DNA of 64,000 nt from assembly GCA_000026125.1 (NCBI GenBank), contig CU207211.1:558001-622000 (forward strand), written 5' to 3'. Shown in pieces: positions 40,624 through 49,018 of this stretch (its first letter is position 1; each line of letters opens with the position of its first letter). A program made the translations under genes and the position numbers. The notes under the pieces are model-generated. The model made no database searches, was not told the origin of the DNA, and saw only the letters and a program-made list of their open reading frames with translations. This stretch comes from Herminiimonas arsenicoxydans. Lineage in GTDB: Bacteria > Pseudomonadota > Gammaproteobacteria > Burkholderiales > Burkholderiaceae_D.

Positions 40624-42576
40624 TCAGGTTTTGATCGGCACGAGTTGCAATGTGACGGTCAGCACTGTACGACCGGGCGCTGATTGCACATCGAGCTTGC
40701 CGCCGACCGCGGCAATACGTGCTTGCATGCTGCGCATGCCTATGCTGATGCCGGCCTGACGCACGGCATCCACATCGAAACCGACGCCGTCATCTTCAAT
40801 CTGCAGCGTCAGCAGCTCCGTCTCGGCTTGCCACATGCGCATGTGCACATGCGGTGCGCGACTGTGCTTGACGATATTGATCATGGCTTCTTCGACCAGG
40901 CGTGTGAGTGCCAGACATTGCAGGGCGTTGGGCTGCGTCTGCCATTGCGCGGGCACAGCCCATGACGCCTCGATTTCGAGATCGTCCAGCAGTTGCATGA
41001 AGCGATGTCGCAGCGGCGCTATCCATTCACCTGGCGTGGCCGGTACCTTGACGCCGGTGCTGGAGCCGGTGTCTATGGTTTGCCGCAAGTCGTCGCGGAT
41101 CAGCTTGAGCAGCGAGAGAAACTGCTGGTTCTGCAAGGGCGTATCGGCCTGTTCAACCATGGCCATCATGCGTACCAGCGAACCGCCCAGACCATCGTGC
41201 AGATCGTGCGAGATTTGCAGTCTTTCCTGCAGGCGGGTGTTGGTTAGCACGAGACTATGCTCGCGCGCCAGCGTGGCGCCGAGTTCGGTACGCGCGTGGT
41301 TGATACCTTGTTCCAGCTCTTCATTGAAGCGTTCTATGCGCCACATATTGCGCGCATGCCGCAGGCCGAACACACCAGACATGCAGAGCATGGCTGCAAT
41401 GCTGGAGAACGGCGAGAGCGGTCGGCCGATGTCGATGATGCGCAGAAGCAGCAACAAATCGTAGACAGCGACAACGAAGAAGAGAAACAGGCTGCCAGCA
41501 AGAATCAGATGTTCTAGCTTGCGCGTGCGTAGCGCATAAATCGGAAATTGCAGGCAGTTGAGCAGGAAGAAGGCGCTCGGTACAAGGGTACAAAGCGCCA
41601 GTGCTGGCCTGAGCATGGTGGCTGGTGCAAGTGCGAGCATGACGATCAGGATGGCGGACGTAATCCACAAGGCTTTCTCCAGACGCGGCATGTGCTGTTC
41701 ACCGAAGCGCCAGATAAACATGCAAAAACACGCAACGTACAATACCAGTGCCATTCCATTCGCTTTGGCAATCGTGACCGTATCGGAAAATGGCCACGGA
41801 CTGGTCATTAGTACGTTGGAGAGAAATAATACCCAGAACAAAATCATCAGCGCGTACCAGCCGCAATCGCTCTGCTTGCGGTTGGCGAGCCAGAGGCAGA
41901 AGAAGATAGCGCCCATGACAGCCGAGACGATGAGGTTGACGGCGAACATCGCGCGATTGCGCCACCAAAGATCTTTATAGAGTTGCTGGATCGCTTGTGC
42001 CTCGCCCAGATGCAGCGGCCCCATCCCCGGCGCCTGGCTAGCCACGCCGACGACTCTGACCCATATTGTATTAACACCGTCCTTGAGCAGGCTGGGCGAC
42101 AGACGCCAGTAACGCGGCATGTTCCAGCTACGCGATAGCGGTTCAATCAGGCTTTCGTCGCGCCAGATTAGGTCGTTGTTGACATAGATTTCACCGGCCA
42201 TGACGATGGATTCGACCGCCAGCGCCAGTGCCTGCCCGGACGCCGCCGCACATGCAGCTTGCCAGTCCACGCGGTACCAGACTGTGCCGTTGTAGCCCGG
42301 CCAGCGTTCCATCCAGTTGTCCGGCAGGGTGACGGGCTGCCATTGCGTATCGTTCGGACGCTGACCATCATTGCTGCCTTGTGTCGCGCTGACTTGCAGG
42401 ATCTGTGCCGTACAGGGCGCAGCGATGGGTTCAGCCGAGTGGGCGGGAGAAAAGAGCGTAATCCATAGCAGGATAGCCAGCCATATCAGGCTAGCAGACC
42501 GCGTGAGCGCGCTTCGTGGATTGCCTTGGTGCGGGAAGAGACGGCGAGCTTGCGATAGATATGCTTGATATGACAT
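40624..42576 (-). CDS. sensor histidine kinase, 7TM type with NarL-class kinase domain
   Basis: 650 residues. A signal peptide or TM near 28-47, a periplasmic jelly-roll-like domain to about 195 (GTVWYRVDW, IYVNNDLIW), some seven membrane segments from 210 to 405, a coiled helix, then the HisKA_3 dimerisation helix with SHDLHDGLGGS, where H460 is the probable phosphorylation site, and a HATPase_c domain with EEAMINIVKHSRA and DDGVGFD. The ligand is unknown. Its start overlaps the regulator gene by 91 bases; I found no later start codon, so this overlap is probably real. Confidence 0.88.
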   Translation of the reverse strand: MSYQAYLSQARRLFPHQGNPRSALTRSASLIWLAILLWITLFSPAHSAEPIAAPCTAQILQVSATQGSNDGQRPNDTQWQPVTLPDNWMERWPGYNGTVWYRVDWQAACAAASGQALALAVESIVMAGEIYVNNDLIWRDESLIEPLSRSWNMPRYWRLSPSLLKDGVNTIWVRVVGVASQAPGMGPLHLGEAQAIQQLYKDLWWRNRAMFAVNLIVSAVMGAIFFCLWLANRKQSDCGWYALMILFWVLFLSNVLMTSPWPFSDTVTIAKANGMALVLYVACFCMFIWRFGEQHMPRLEKALWITSAILIVMLALAPATMLRPALALCTLVPSAFFLLNCLQFPIYALRTRKLEHLILAGSLFLFFVVAVYDLLLLLRIIDIGRPLSPFSSIAAMLCMSGVFGLRHARNMWRIERFNEELEQGINHARTELGATLAREHSLVLTNTRLQERLQISHDLHDGLGGSLVRMMAMVEQADTPLQNQQFLSLLKLIRDDLRQTIDTGSSTGVKVPATPGEWIAPLRHRFMQLLDDLEIEASWAVPAQWQTQPNALQCLALTRLVEEAMINIVKHSRAPHVHMRMWQAETELLTLQIEDDGVGFDVDAVRQAGISIGMRSMQARIAAVGGKLDVQSAPGRTVLTVTLQLVPIKT

Positions 42577-43169
42577 TCGATGGTGTAGCGTGACAGATGG
42601 AGTTGCTCGGAGATTTCGCGGTTGGCCAGGCCTTGTGCGACTAGTCCGAGAATTTCGCTTTCACGCGGGCTGAGTGTTTCATTGTTGGGCGCTTTTTCGT
42701 GCGGCATGGTCTTGGGACGCAGTTCGTCGATGATGCGGCGTGCGATGAAGGGATCGATCGGTGCGCCGCCACGCAAGACGCTGCGGATGGAGAGTGCGAC
42801 TTCCATATCGTCGCGTTCCTTGAGTACATAACCTGTTGCGCCGGCACGTAGTGCAGCGAGAATGGCGTCTTCGGTACTCCATGCAGAGATGACCAGTATC
42901 GGCAGCGCCGGGTCTGCCATGTGCATCTCGGCGATCAAATCGATGCCGCTGCCATCGGGCAGGCCGAGATCGACCAATGCTAGCGCAATCGGCTGATTCA
43001 CCATGCAAGCGCGCGCCTCGGCCAATGAACCCGTCATCACCAACGCATCAGAGCTATAGCCGAGTTGTAGCAACAGACCTTCTAGCCGACGACGGATCAA
43101 TGGCTCGTCCTCAACCAATAGAACGGGTGCGAGCAGCGTAGATTCAGGAGGGCGCGTGTTTTCAGGCAT
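42486..43169 (-). CDS. NarL/FixJ family response regulator
   Basis: 227 residues. Receiver domain with VLLVEDEPLIRRRLEG and the phosphoacceptor Asp in ALVDLGLPDGSG, then a LuxR-type HTH (LSPRESEILGLVAQGLANRE, SRYTIECHIKHIYRKL). Partner of the downstream 7TM kinase, which overlaps its 3' end. I use the ATG at 43167-43169; a TTG at 43184 adds five residues. The autotransporter gene lies just beyond the kinase on the same strand and is a possible target. Confidence 0.9.
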   Translation of the reverse strand: MPENTRPPESTLLAPVLLVEDEPLIRRRLEGLLLQLGYSSDALVMTGSLAEARACMVNQPIALALVDLGLPDGSGIDLIAEMHMADPALPILVISAWSTEDAILAALRAGATGYVLKERDDMEVALSIRSVLRGGAPIDPFIARRIIDELRPKTMPHEKAPNNETLSPRESEILGLVAQGLANREISEQLHLSRYTIECHIKHIYRKLAVSSRTKAIHEARSRGLLA

Positions 43170-43638
43170 AGTAAAAAATAGCAAAAAGTTTTATCCAGAC
43201 GTACTGTGGAGGAATAAAGCGTAGCTGGCTATCCCTGATAACAGGTATTTTGCGTAAAAGCGTTGATGATAGCAACAAGGTAAATTGATGAGGCTAAACG
43301 CGCCTGGATGCCTAACCGATCTATCAGTTGTTTCGCGAGCATAGAAAACTTGAGGCCTATATGCACAATTCGGGAATGGAGTTTGATACAAAGTGCGATA
43401 GTTAACGGATTGAAGGCAGCTTAATTAGCTGGCACGTACTAATCTTTTTATTGGGAGCTATCTGTAGCGGTCCTTCTTCGCAGTTTGTACGTGAGCAGAC
43501 AGTATTTGGCTACGTCTATTCCGCGATCTCGGTATTCAAGACTTCTGATAAACCGATGCCGCAGGGATTTATCCAAGGTGTAAAACACACATCATCTGAA
43601 ATTTATAGCGTCAGATGAGTCTAGTAACGCTGGGGGCT
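43170..43638. other. gene-poor spacer with an open frame lacking a start
   Basis: About 470 AT-rich bases without a convincing gene. On the plus strand 43406-43618 is open for 70 codons and reads SWHVLIFLLGAICSGPSSQF, then VFGYVYSAISVFKTSD and ends SSEIYSVR at TGA. It looks like a secreted or anchored peptide but has no ATG or GTG start and no RBS. It could be a gene fragment or chance. Confidence 0.35.
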
Positions 43639-44529
43639 TCATTTCGTTGTTTTGGGCAACCCGAAGTTCTGATTAACCAGTTCGGGCCATTTGTCTTCCC
43701 AGCAGCAAAAATGCGTATAACTCGGCACAACAGTGACGAAGGGCAAAGGTGCAGGAAAGTTTGACACATAGGATTGGGTAATTGACACATCGATATTGGT
43801 GTCGCGCCCACCTACATAATGCTGTTGAGGAATGCTGTGCAATGCTTGTGCATAATCAGCTGAATTCAGCGAACCGGACAAGGGTGTAACCCCATGCATT
43901 TTTGTCCATGCACGATGATCCAGATTGCCAGCAACAGTGACCAACATCATTACATCGCCACGGCGCGCAGCAACCAACGCAGCGACTGCTGCGCCACCCG
44001 AGTAACCGATTATGCGGATTTTCTTTGCACCTGAATTAGTTTTCAGTTGGTTTACTGCCTGATTGGTTGCCTCTATCACTTCAGGAGCAAAACGATCTGT
44101 AGTCCAGTATTGTGTACGGCAGTTATTTCGTTCACTATCATAGGTATATTGGCAAGGCCTTGCCAGATAGGCGACAGCTTTGTTCGGATCGCGGATTGCC
44201 AGGCGTAATGCAATCGGATTGCGAGGCGTGGGATCAAAGGATGGAGTCGATGCATCGATCCATGCAAATCCGTCACCTTCTATATAGATAGTCAGAATGT
44301 TGTTCTGAGCCATATCTGGCGAGGTGAACGCGATTAAGGAAAATTTTCCGGCCTCCAGCGTCGCTCGTGACCATCCTGCATCCAAGGCAAGCTTTGATGC
44401 ATGGTTTCTACGTAAAGCGGGATCATTACTTGTACAGGCAACGAGAGCCACGCTGACTGCAATAAGAGCGATCAACGATTTATAAAATTGGAAAATGGTT
44501 TTGCTCCTGATTATGGATCGCTTTGGCAT
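43639..44529 (-). CDS. putative secreted alpha/beta-hydrolase-like lipoprotein
   Basis: 296 residues. N-terminal hydrophobic segment LIALIAVSVALVACTSND with a lipobox-like LVAC. A G-x-S-x-G nucleophile elbow, GYSGG, sits in the middle (RIIGYSGGAAVAALVAARRG), preceded by a strand (KKIRI) as in alpha/beta-hydrolases; an Asp (GNLDHRAW or GRDTNID) and His (SYTHFCCWED) could complete the triad. Cys at RPCQYTYD and NNCRTQ may form a disulfide. Substrate unknown. The ATG at 44527-44529 is preferred to the TTG at 44535. Last in a leftward series with the MetA-like gene. Confidence 0.65.
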   Translation of the reverse strand: MPKRSIIRSKTIFQFYKSLIALIAVSVALVACTSNDPALRRNHASKLALDAGWSRATLEAGKFSLIAFTSPDMAQNNILTIYIEGDGFAWIDASTPSFDPTPRNPIALRLAIRDPNKAVAYLARPCQYTYDSERNNCRTQYWTTDRFAPEVIEATNQAVNQLKTNSGAKKIRIIGYSGGAAVAALVAARRGDVMMLVTVAGNLDHRAWTKMHGVTPLSGSLNSADYAQALHSIPQQHYVGGRDTNIDVSITQSYVSNFPAPLPFVTVVPSYTHFCCWEDKWPELVNQNFGLPKTTK

Positions 44530-44657
44530 GAGCAAGAGAGCGGTGAATGTGCTTGCTCAGAAGTATGACATTTATACGTCTTGTCGTCGGCGGCTATCGA
44601 ATAGAAAACCTCTCCTCATCTTATTAGGCACATCCTGAAGAATGCTCAATCCAAGCC

Positions 44658-45560
44658 CTAGAACACATAGTGGAAGTTCAACACCAGGTCGGATGTGGTT
44701 TTCAACTCGTAACCAATAGACGTGTCGTGCGAGTAACGCAGGCCGGTAAATATATTTTTTGACAGTGCTGTAGAGAGACCTAAAAACACACGTTGCTGGC
44801 GTCTTTCGTTATCGAGCACATAGCCATTGATGTTTTGCGCACCACCGCGGTTAGCTTGAAAACCCACGTTAGCTTCCCAGATGGGCATGAAGCGCCAGCG
44901 AAGATAAGTAGTCGCTGCATAGGTTGGTTTCTGCGTCATGCCAAAGCCGACGAAATTGTGGTTGGGACTGTAAAAACTCACTTCGGGAACGAAATCGAAG
45001 GTGAGGGTGGAGCTGAGTTTTTGTATCCAGCCCAACTGAAGAGTCGCCCGCCAACGGTTGTCACCGGCATTTAACGATTGGCTATTGTCGTAATCAGCGC
45101 TTGGGATTTGCAGGGTACTGGCGATGGCCAGCGAACGCCCGCTTTCCGTATCGTTGACTGGCCAAAAGGTGTAGCCGAGGCGCACATCGCCGAGTCCATT
45201 GGTCGTGTCGCCAAAGCCATACGGCAAGCTCCCAGAGGTTTTTCGCACATGAATATCGGGCAAGGCAATATTCCAGGATGAAGGCATGCCGGCAGTCTGT
45301 CCAAAATTTGTATAAGCCAGGACTGTGGCATGTGCTTTCAATTCGCTATCGCCGAACCGCTTGCCATCAATATAGAAGCCCTCGTATTTTCGTTCGTACA
45401 GATAAAGACTAAGGGCTTGAGTGCCCGGTGGGGCAACTGCAAAAGCGCCGGGATAGACTTCGCTGCTAGCCATGCTCGTAAATGGCAGCAAGGCAAGGGA
45501 TATTCCAAGATTGATGCGGCGGATGAATCGGGCAGGATACAGCAGCATATGGTCTTGCAT
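44658..45560 (-). CDS. MetA-pathway (phenol degradation) type outer membrane protein
   Basis: 300 residues. Signal peptide up to about 32, then repeated amphipathic beta strands ending LVLNFHYVF with terminal Phe, which is typical of an outer-membrane barrel. The start of the mature part (GAFAVAPPGTQALSLYLYER) and the NGLGDVRLGYTFWPV motif match the 'MetA-pathway of phenol degradation' family, seen as putative hydrophobic-substrate channels. No catabolic enzyme genes lie nearby, so the name says little about the substrate here. Confidence 0.8.
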   Translation of the reverse strand: MQDHMLLYPARFIRRINLGISLALLPFTSMASSEVYPGAFAVAPPGTQALSLYLYERKYEGFYIDGKRFGDSELKAHATVLAYTNFGQTAGMPSSWNIALPDIHVRKTSGSLPYGFGDTTNGLGDVRLGYTFWPVNDTESGRSLAIASTLQIPSADYDNSQSLNAGDNRWRATLQLGWIQKLSSTLTFDFVPEVSFYSPNHNFVGFGMTQKPTYAATTYLRWRFMPIWEANVGFQANRGGAQNINGYVLDNERRQQRVFLGLSTALSKNIFTGLRYSHDTSIGYELKTTSDLVLNFHYVF

Positions 45561-45783
45561 TCTTGTTCGCCCAGAAATTGTTATCGGACGGCATCATATC
45601 AATTGATTGTCAGAATGAAATAAAATTTGGATAGTGCTGTTTGTGATCTGGTACCGAACGATTCAATTAATTTTGCGTGTAATGGCCGCTTTGGGTATCA
45701 AAATCGTGCAAATTTAAGCGTCTATTAAATCCTGGTAGCTCCACGGCTTGCATGCTTATATCCAATCGCTTGAATTTTCGATT

Positions 45784-46194
45784 TTAATTGCCGCGATAGG
45801 TTGAGAATCCAAATGGACTCAGAAGCAGGGGGATATGGTAGTGCTCGTTGGTCTTGTCAACGTGGAACTGCACCGGGATTTCCGGGAAAAAGGTAGGCTG
45901 TTTGAGACTGGCATAACGCTCGCCAGTTTTGAACACAACACGATAGTTACCTTTAACGAGTGATTGTTCGGCAGGGAAAAGTGCGGCAATACGTCCTTGC
46001 TCATTGGTCACGGCACTATTAAGTTGATGCCAGATATTCCCTTCACTTTTCTCCAGCGTGACGGTGATGCCAGTCATCGGCTGCCCGGTTTGCAGGTCGA
46101 GTATGTGCACACTGAGAGGATTGGCTGCGGAAAATGACAGGGTAGAGATACCGGCCAGAATGGTGGAGAGGCAGAGTTTCAGAAACAGTTTCAT
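45784..46194 (-). CDS. hiuH: secreted transthyretin-like protein / 5-hydroxyisourate hydrolase (HiuH type)
   Basis: 136 residues: a Sec signal peptide (cut near 23), then a full transthyretin-like domain. The SVHILDLQTG start (H30), EQGRIAALFP (R68), and NEHYHIPLLLSPFGFSTYRGN end (H118/H120) match E. coli HiuH closely, from memory. The C-terminal tetrapeptide is YRGN, where active enzymes end in YRGS. In E. coli the periplasmic HiuH hydrolyses 5-hydroxyisourate and is regulated by HprRS. Here it lies 28 bases after an HbpS-like gene in one leftward operon, divergent from an HprRS/CusRS-like pair. No other urate-pathway gene is in the window. Confidence 0.88.
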   Translation of the reverse strand: MKLFLKLCLSTILAGISTLSFSAANPLSVHILDLQTGQPMTGITVTLEKSEGNIWHQLNSAVTNEQGRIAALFPAEQSLVKGNYRVVFKTGERYASLKQPTFFPEIPVQFHVDKTNEHYHIPLLLSPFGFSTYRGN

Positions 46195-46222
46195 GGGTAG
46201 TCCTTGTGAAGTGGGATGAAGT

Positions 46223-46729
46223 TCAATTTGACATCTGGTTTAATTCCGGTACGGCTGTAATCGCTGCGATTGCGCATGCCTGATCCTGCTGTGCGCCACC
46301 GCCGCCAGCAACGCCGATTGCACCGACAACCTGTTGCCCTACCTTCAGTGGTTGCCCACCGCCCAGCAATAGCAGCTCGGGCAATGTGGTCAGATTCCTT
46401 GAGTCGGGGTTTTCACGAGCGCTTTCAGAAAACATGAGCGTGTTGCTCTTGGTAGATAAGGCGGTATAAGCCTTGCGTCGACTGGCTTCTGTGTTGTGAG
46501 GCCCGACATTGTCGGCACGCTGTAACGCCACCAGATTGCCGCCACGGTCAACGACAGATACAGCAATATGTCGCCCCTTGGTCAAGCAAGCGGCGACAGC
46601 GGCGTCAGCCAGCCGATTCGCAACTGCCAATGAAATATCAGGATAGGTGATGAGTTGTGCATTAGCGGCCGGGGAAACTATTGCAGCCGTGAGTAAGGCT
46701 ATGGGTGTAAAGCGCAAAAGTGGCTTCAT
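46223..46729 (-). CDS. secreted GlcG/HbpS family protein
   Basis: 168 residues, with a Sec signal peptide (MKPLLRFTPIALLTAAIVSP, AANAQ). The mature part is one GlcG/HbpS (DUF336) domain: AAVAACLTKGRHIAVSVVDR, GGNLVALQRADNVG, RRKAYTALS and the C-terminal GAIGVAGGGGAQQDQACA. Streptomyces HbpS binds heme outside the cell and controls the SenS sensor kinase; other family members act in glycolate or diol metabolism. First gene of the leftward operon with hiuH. A TATACT box (46765-46770, minus strand) may be its -10. Confidence 0.85.
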   Translation of the reverse strand: MKPLLRFTPIALLTAAIVSPAANAQLITYPDISLAVANRLADAAVAACLTKGRHIAVSVVDRGGNLVALQRADNVGPHNTEASRRKAYTALSTKSNTLMFSESARENPDSRNLTTLPELLLLGGGQPLKVGQQVVGAIGVAGGGGAQQDQACAIAAITAVPELNQMSN

Positions 46730-46803
46730 TCAGGCATCCTTATTCAAGGAATTAAGGGATGCTTAGTATAAGCAGGCCTTCAATACAGCAACGTGATGGA
46801 TAC

Positions 46804-46847
46804 ATGACATTTTTGTCATCTTCGCGCATGGATCCGTGGAATATAAT
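46804..46847 (+). promoter_or_regulatory. operator and promoter of the two-component system
   Basis: ATGACA-TTTT-TGTCAT (46804-46819) is a perfect inverted repeat. It abuts the -35 position of a promoter with a perfect TATAAT at 46842-46847; the -35 itself (46819-46824, TCTTCG) is poor. A site just upstream of a weak -35 is the usual place for an OmpR-family activator. The spacing and half-sites resemble CusR/HprR-type boxes. The divergent operon could be served by the same site. Confidence 0.6.
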
Positions 46848-46874
46848 CAATCAGTACTCAACTGAAAAATCCCC

Positions 46875-47570
46875 ATGCGCATCCTAGTCATTGAAGACGA
46901 ACCCAAGATAGGTGACTATCTGGTACGCGGCCTGGCCGAGTCGGGCTTCACGGTTTGCCTTGCTCGCAATGGCCGTGATGGCCTGTTTATGGCGACACAC
47001 GAAGCCGTCGATCTGATTGTGCTTGATATGATGCTGCCGCTACTGAGCGGCTGGGAATTGTTGACGGCTTTGCGCAGCCAGGCAGACAAGCAGCACATCC
47101 CTGTTATTTGTCTTACCGCACGTGGTGAAGTGGAAGACCGGGTAAAGGGGCTTGAACTCGGCGCCGACGATTATCTGATTAAACCCTTTGCCTTTGTCGA
47201 ACTCCTGGCACGTATTCGTACCCTCCTGAGACGCAGTCCGGTACGTGACGAAGACTTCATTCGTATCGGCGATATGGAAATCGACGTGATGAAGCGCAAG
47301 GTGATGCGTAACGGCAAGCGCATCACTCTCACTGCCAAGGAATTCGGGTTGCTGCATTTGCTGGCACGTCGTCAGAGTGAAGTGTTGTCGCGTTCAGTGA
47401 TTGCCTCCCAAGTCTGGGATATCAACTTTGAAAGCGACACCAATGTGATTGATGCGGCAGTGCGGCGACTGCGCTCCAAAATCGATGACCCATTCGAGAC
47501 TAAACTGATTCATACCCAGCGTGGGATGGGCTATGTCTGCGAAGTCCGGGATCCCGAGCCGCAGGTATGA
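46875..47570 (+). CDS. OmpR family response regulator, heavy-metal/HprR type
   Basis: 231 residues. Receiver domain ([20 protein letters not shown], phosphoacceptor Asp near 51-53 in [14 protein letters not shown], Lys in IKPFAF), then an OmpR winged helix ([43 protein letters not shown]). It looks like the CusR/IrlR/HprR group. The divergent hiuH-hbpS genes are the likely targets. There is no strong RBS before the ATG at 46875. Its stop overlaps the kinase start (ATGA). Confidence 0.92.
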   Translation: MRILVIEDEPKIGDYLVRGLAESGFTVCLARNGRDGLFMATHEAVDLIVLDMMLPLLSGWELLTALRSQADKQHIPVICLTARGEVEDRVKGLELGADDYLIKPFAFVELLARIRTLLRRSPVRDEDFIRIGDMEIDVMKRKVMRNGKRITLTAKEFGLLHLLARRQSEVLSRSVIASQVWDINFESDTNVIDAAVRRLRSKIDDPFETKLIHTQRGMGYVCEVRDPEPQV

Positions 47571-48970
47571 CTTCCAGTAGAACGTCCATCTCGTTGACAA
47601 GCAGGGTCACCATTGTGTTCGTGGCGATCGTCATCATTGCTTCGACCAGTCTTGGCATTTATTTATACCGTTCCTTCGTCAAGGAAATCGAACGGCGAGA
47701 CGACACCCAGTTGCTCGGCAAATTACGTCAGGTTCAGCAATTAATTGAGAACCCCGATACCCCGAACATCATCATTGAGCGGCCGCAGTATTTTCGCGAC
47801 ACCATGAGTGGCCAGGAAAATGCGCTGGTCAGAATTATTGGCCAGGACGGCATATCGCTATTGGATATCAATCCGCAGCAAGAAAACATAAGCTATCCGC
47901 AGACAACAGAAATAATGCAGTTTCCCGGAGTGAATGCCATTGCAAACTGGACTAGCCGTGATGGTTATCCAGGTCGCGTGGTAGCAGGGATGGCAAAACT
48001 GGGTAGTACAAAGCAGCCAGTCACAATCTATGTGGCGCGTGCCTACGCAGAACGCACCGACATGTTTTCCGAGTATCGTCGCAAGATTGCCGTATCGGTG
48101 ATGCTCAGTGCAGCGCTGGCAGCTTTGATGGCCAGCGTCATGCTGAGACGAGGGTTGAAGCCATTGAGAAAAATGGCGCGACACGCCGCCTTGGTGCGTC
48201 CCGGCAAATTGCAGCATCAATTGGACGACCAGGGCGCACCGAGCGAGTTGCTGCCATTAATCCATGCGTTCAATGCCATGCTGGGCCGTCTGCAAGAAGG
48301 TTACTTGAGACTATCGCAATTCTCCACCGATCTGGCTCATGAGTTTCGTACCCCGGTTACCAGTTTGTTAGGGCAGAGCCAAGTGGCTTTGGGCCGGCCA
48401 CGGAGTGCGGATGAATACAAGCAATTAGTAATTTCCAACATGGAAGAGCTGGAGAGACTGTCCCGCATGATAGACAGCATGTTGTTCCTCGCACGGGTAG
48501 AGCGCGAGCAAATGTCAGTCGCGAGATATCCCTTATTGGTGCAGGATGAATTCGATCGCCTTTGCAATTTTTTTGAAGATATGTCCGATGAGCGCGGACT
48601 TATTCTCAGCAATCAGGGAGACGGCATCGTGATGGCTGATGCGCAACTGTTGCGCCGTGCATTGAGCAATCTGCTTTCGAACGCCATCCGCCATGCTGAT
48701 AAGGGCAGTACGATTGAATTAAGATCGAGACAAGAAGCTGAATTTGTAGTGTTAAGTGTGACAAATACTGGCGCTACCATTGGGCCTGAACACATGCCCC
48801 ATCTTTTTGATCGCTTCTATCGCGCTGATTCAGCACGAACCGATTCATCTGAGTCCACCGGCCTTGGCCTGTCCATAGTCAGAGCGATCATGACCTTGCA
48901 TCATGGTCGCGCAACAGTCACTTCGCAAGATAAGATTACACATCTTGAATTATATTTCCCGACATCGTAA
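47567..48970 (+). CDS. heavy-metal-type sensor histidine kinase (HprS/CusS-like)
   Basis: 467 residues. TM1 about 15-35, a periplasmic domain of some 135 residues, TM2 about 172-195, HAMP, then HisKA with the phosphoacceptor His in [14 protein letters not shown] and HATPase_c with [11 protein letters not shown], and [22 protein letters not shown]. The periplasmic part has no Cys and little similarity I can assign; it contains two Met-Glu or Met-Ser pairs that could be oxidation sensitive. Translationally coupled to the regulator. Confidence 0.92.
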   Translation: MTSSRTSISLTSRVTIVFVAIVIIASTSLGIYLYRSFVKEIERRDDTQLLGKLRQVQQLIENPDTPNIIIERPQYFRDTMSGQENALVRIIGQDGISLLDINPQQENISYPQTTEIMQFPGVNAIANWTSRDGYPGRVVAGMAKLGSTKQPVTIYVARAYAERTDMFSEYRRKIAVSVMLSAALAALMASVMLRRGLKPLRKMARHAALVRPGKLQHQLDDQGAPSELLPLIHAFNAMLGRLQEGYLRLSQFSTDLAHEFRTPVTSLLGQSQVALGRPRSADEYKQLVISNMEELERLSRMIDSMLFLARVEREQMSVARYPLLVQDEFDRLCNFFEDMSDERGLILSNQGDGIVMADAQLLRRALSNLLSNAIRHADKGSTIELRSRQEAEFVVLSVTNTGATIGPEHMPHLFDRFYRADSARTDSSESTGLGLSIVRAIMTLHHGRATVTSQDKITHLELYFPTS

Positions 48971-49018
48971 CGCTTGTGGACCACGGCACCATAGAGGCAC
49001 TCAGTATTATGCGCAGTT

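Noticed and set aside
43191..43391. 66-codon leftward frame in the spacer upstream of the regulator gene
   Set aside because: No RBS, no recognisable protein features and it occupies the likely promoter region.
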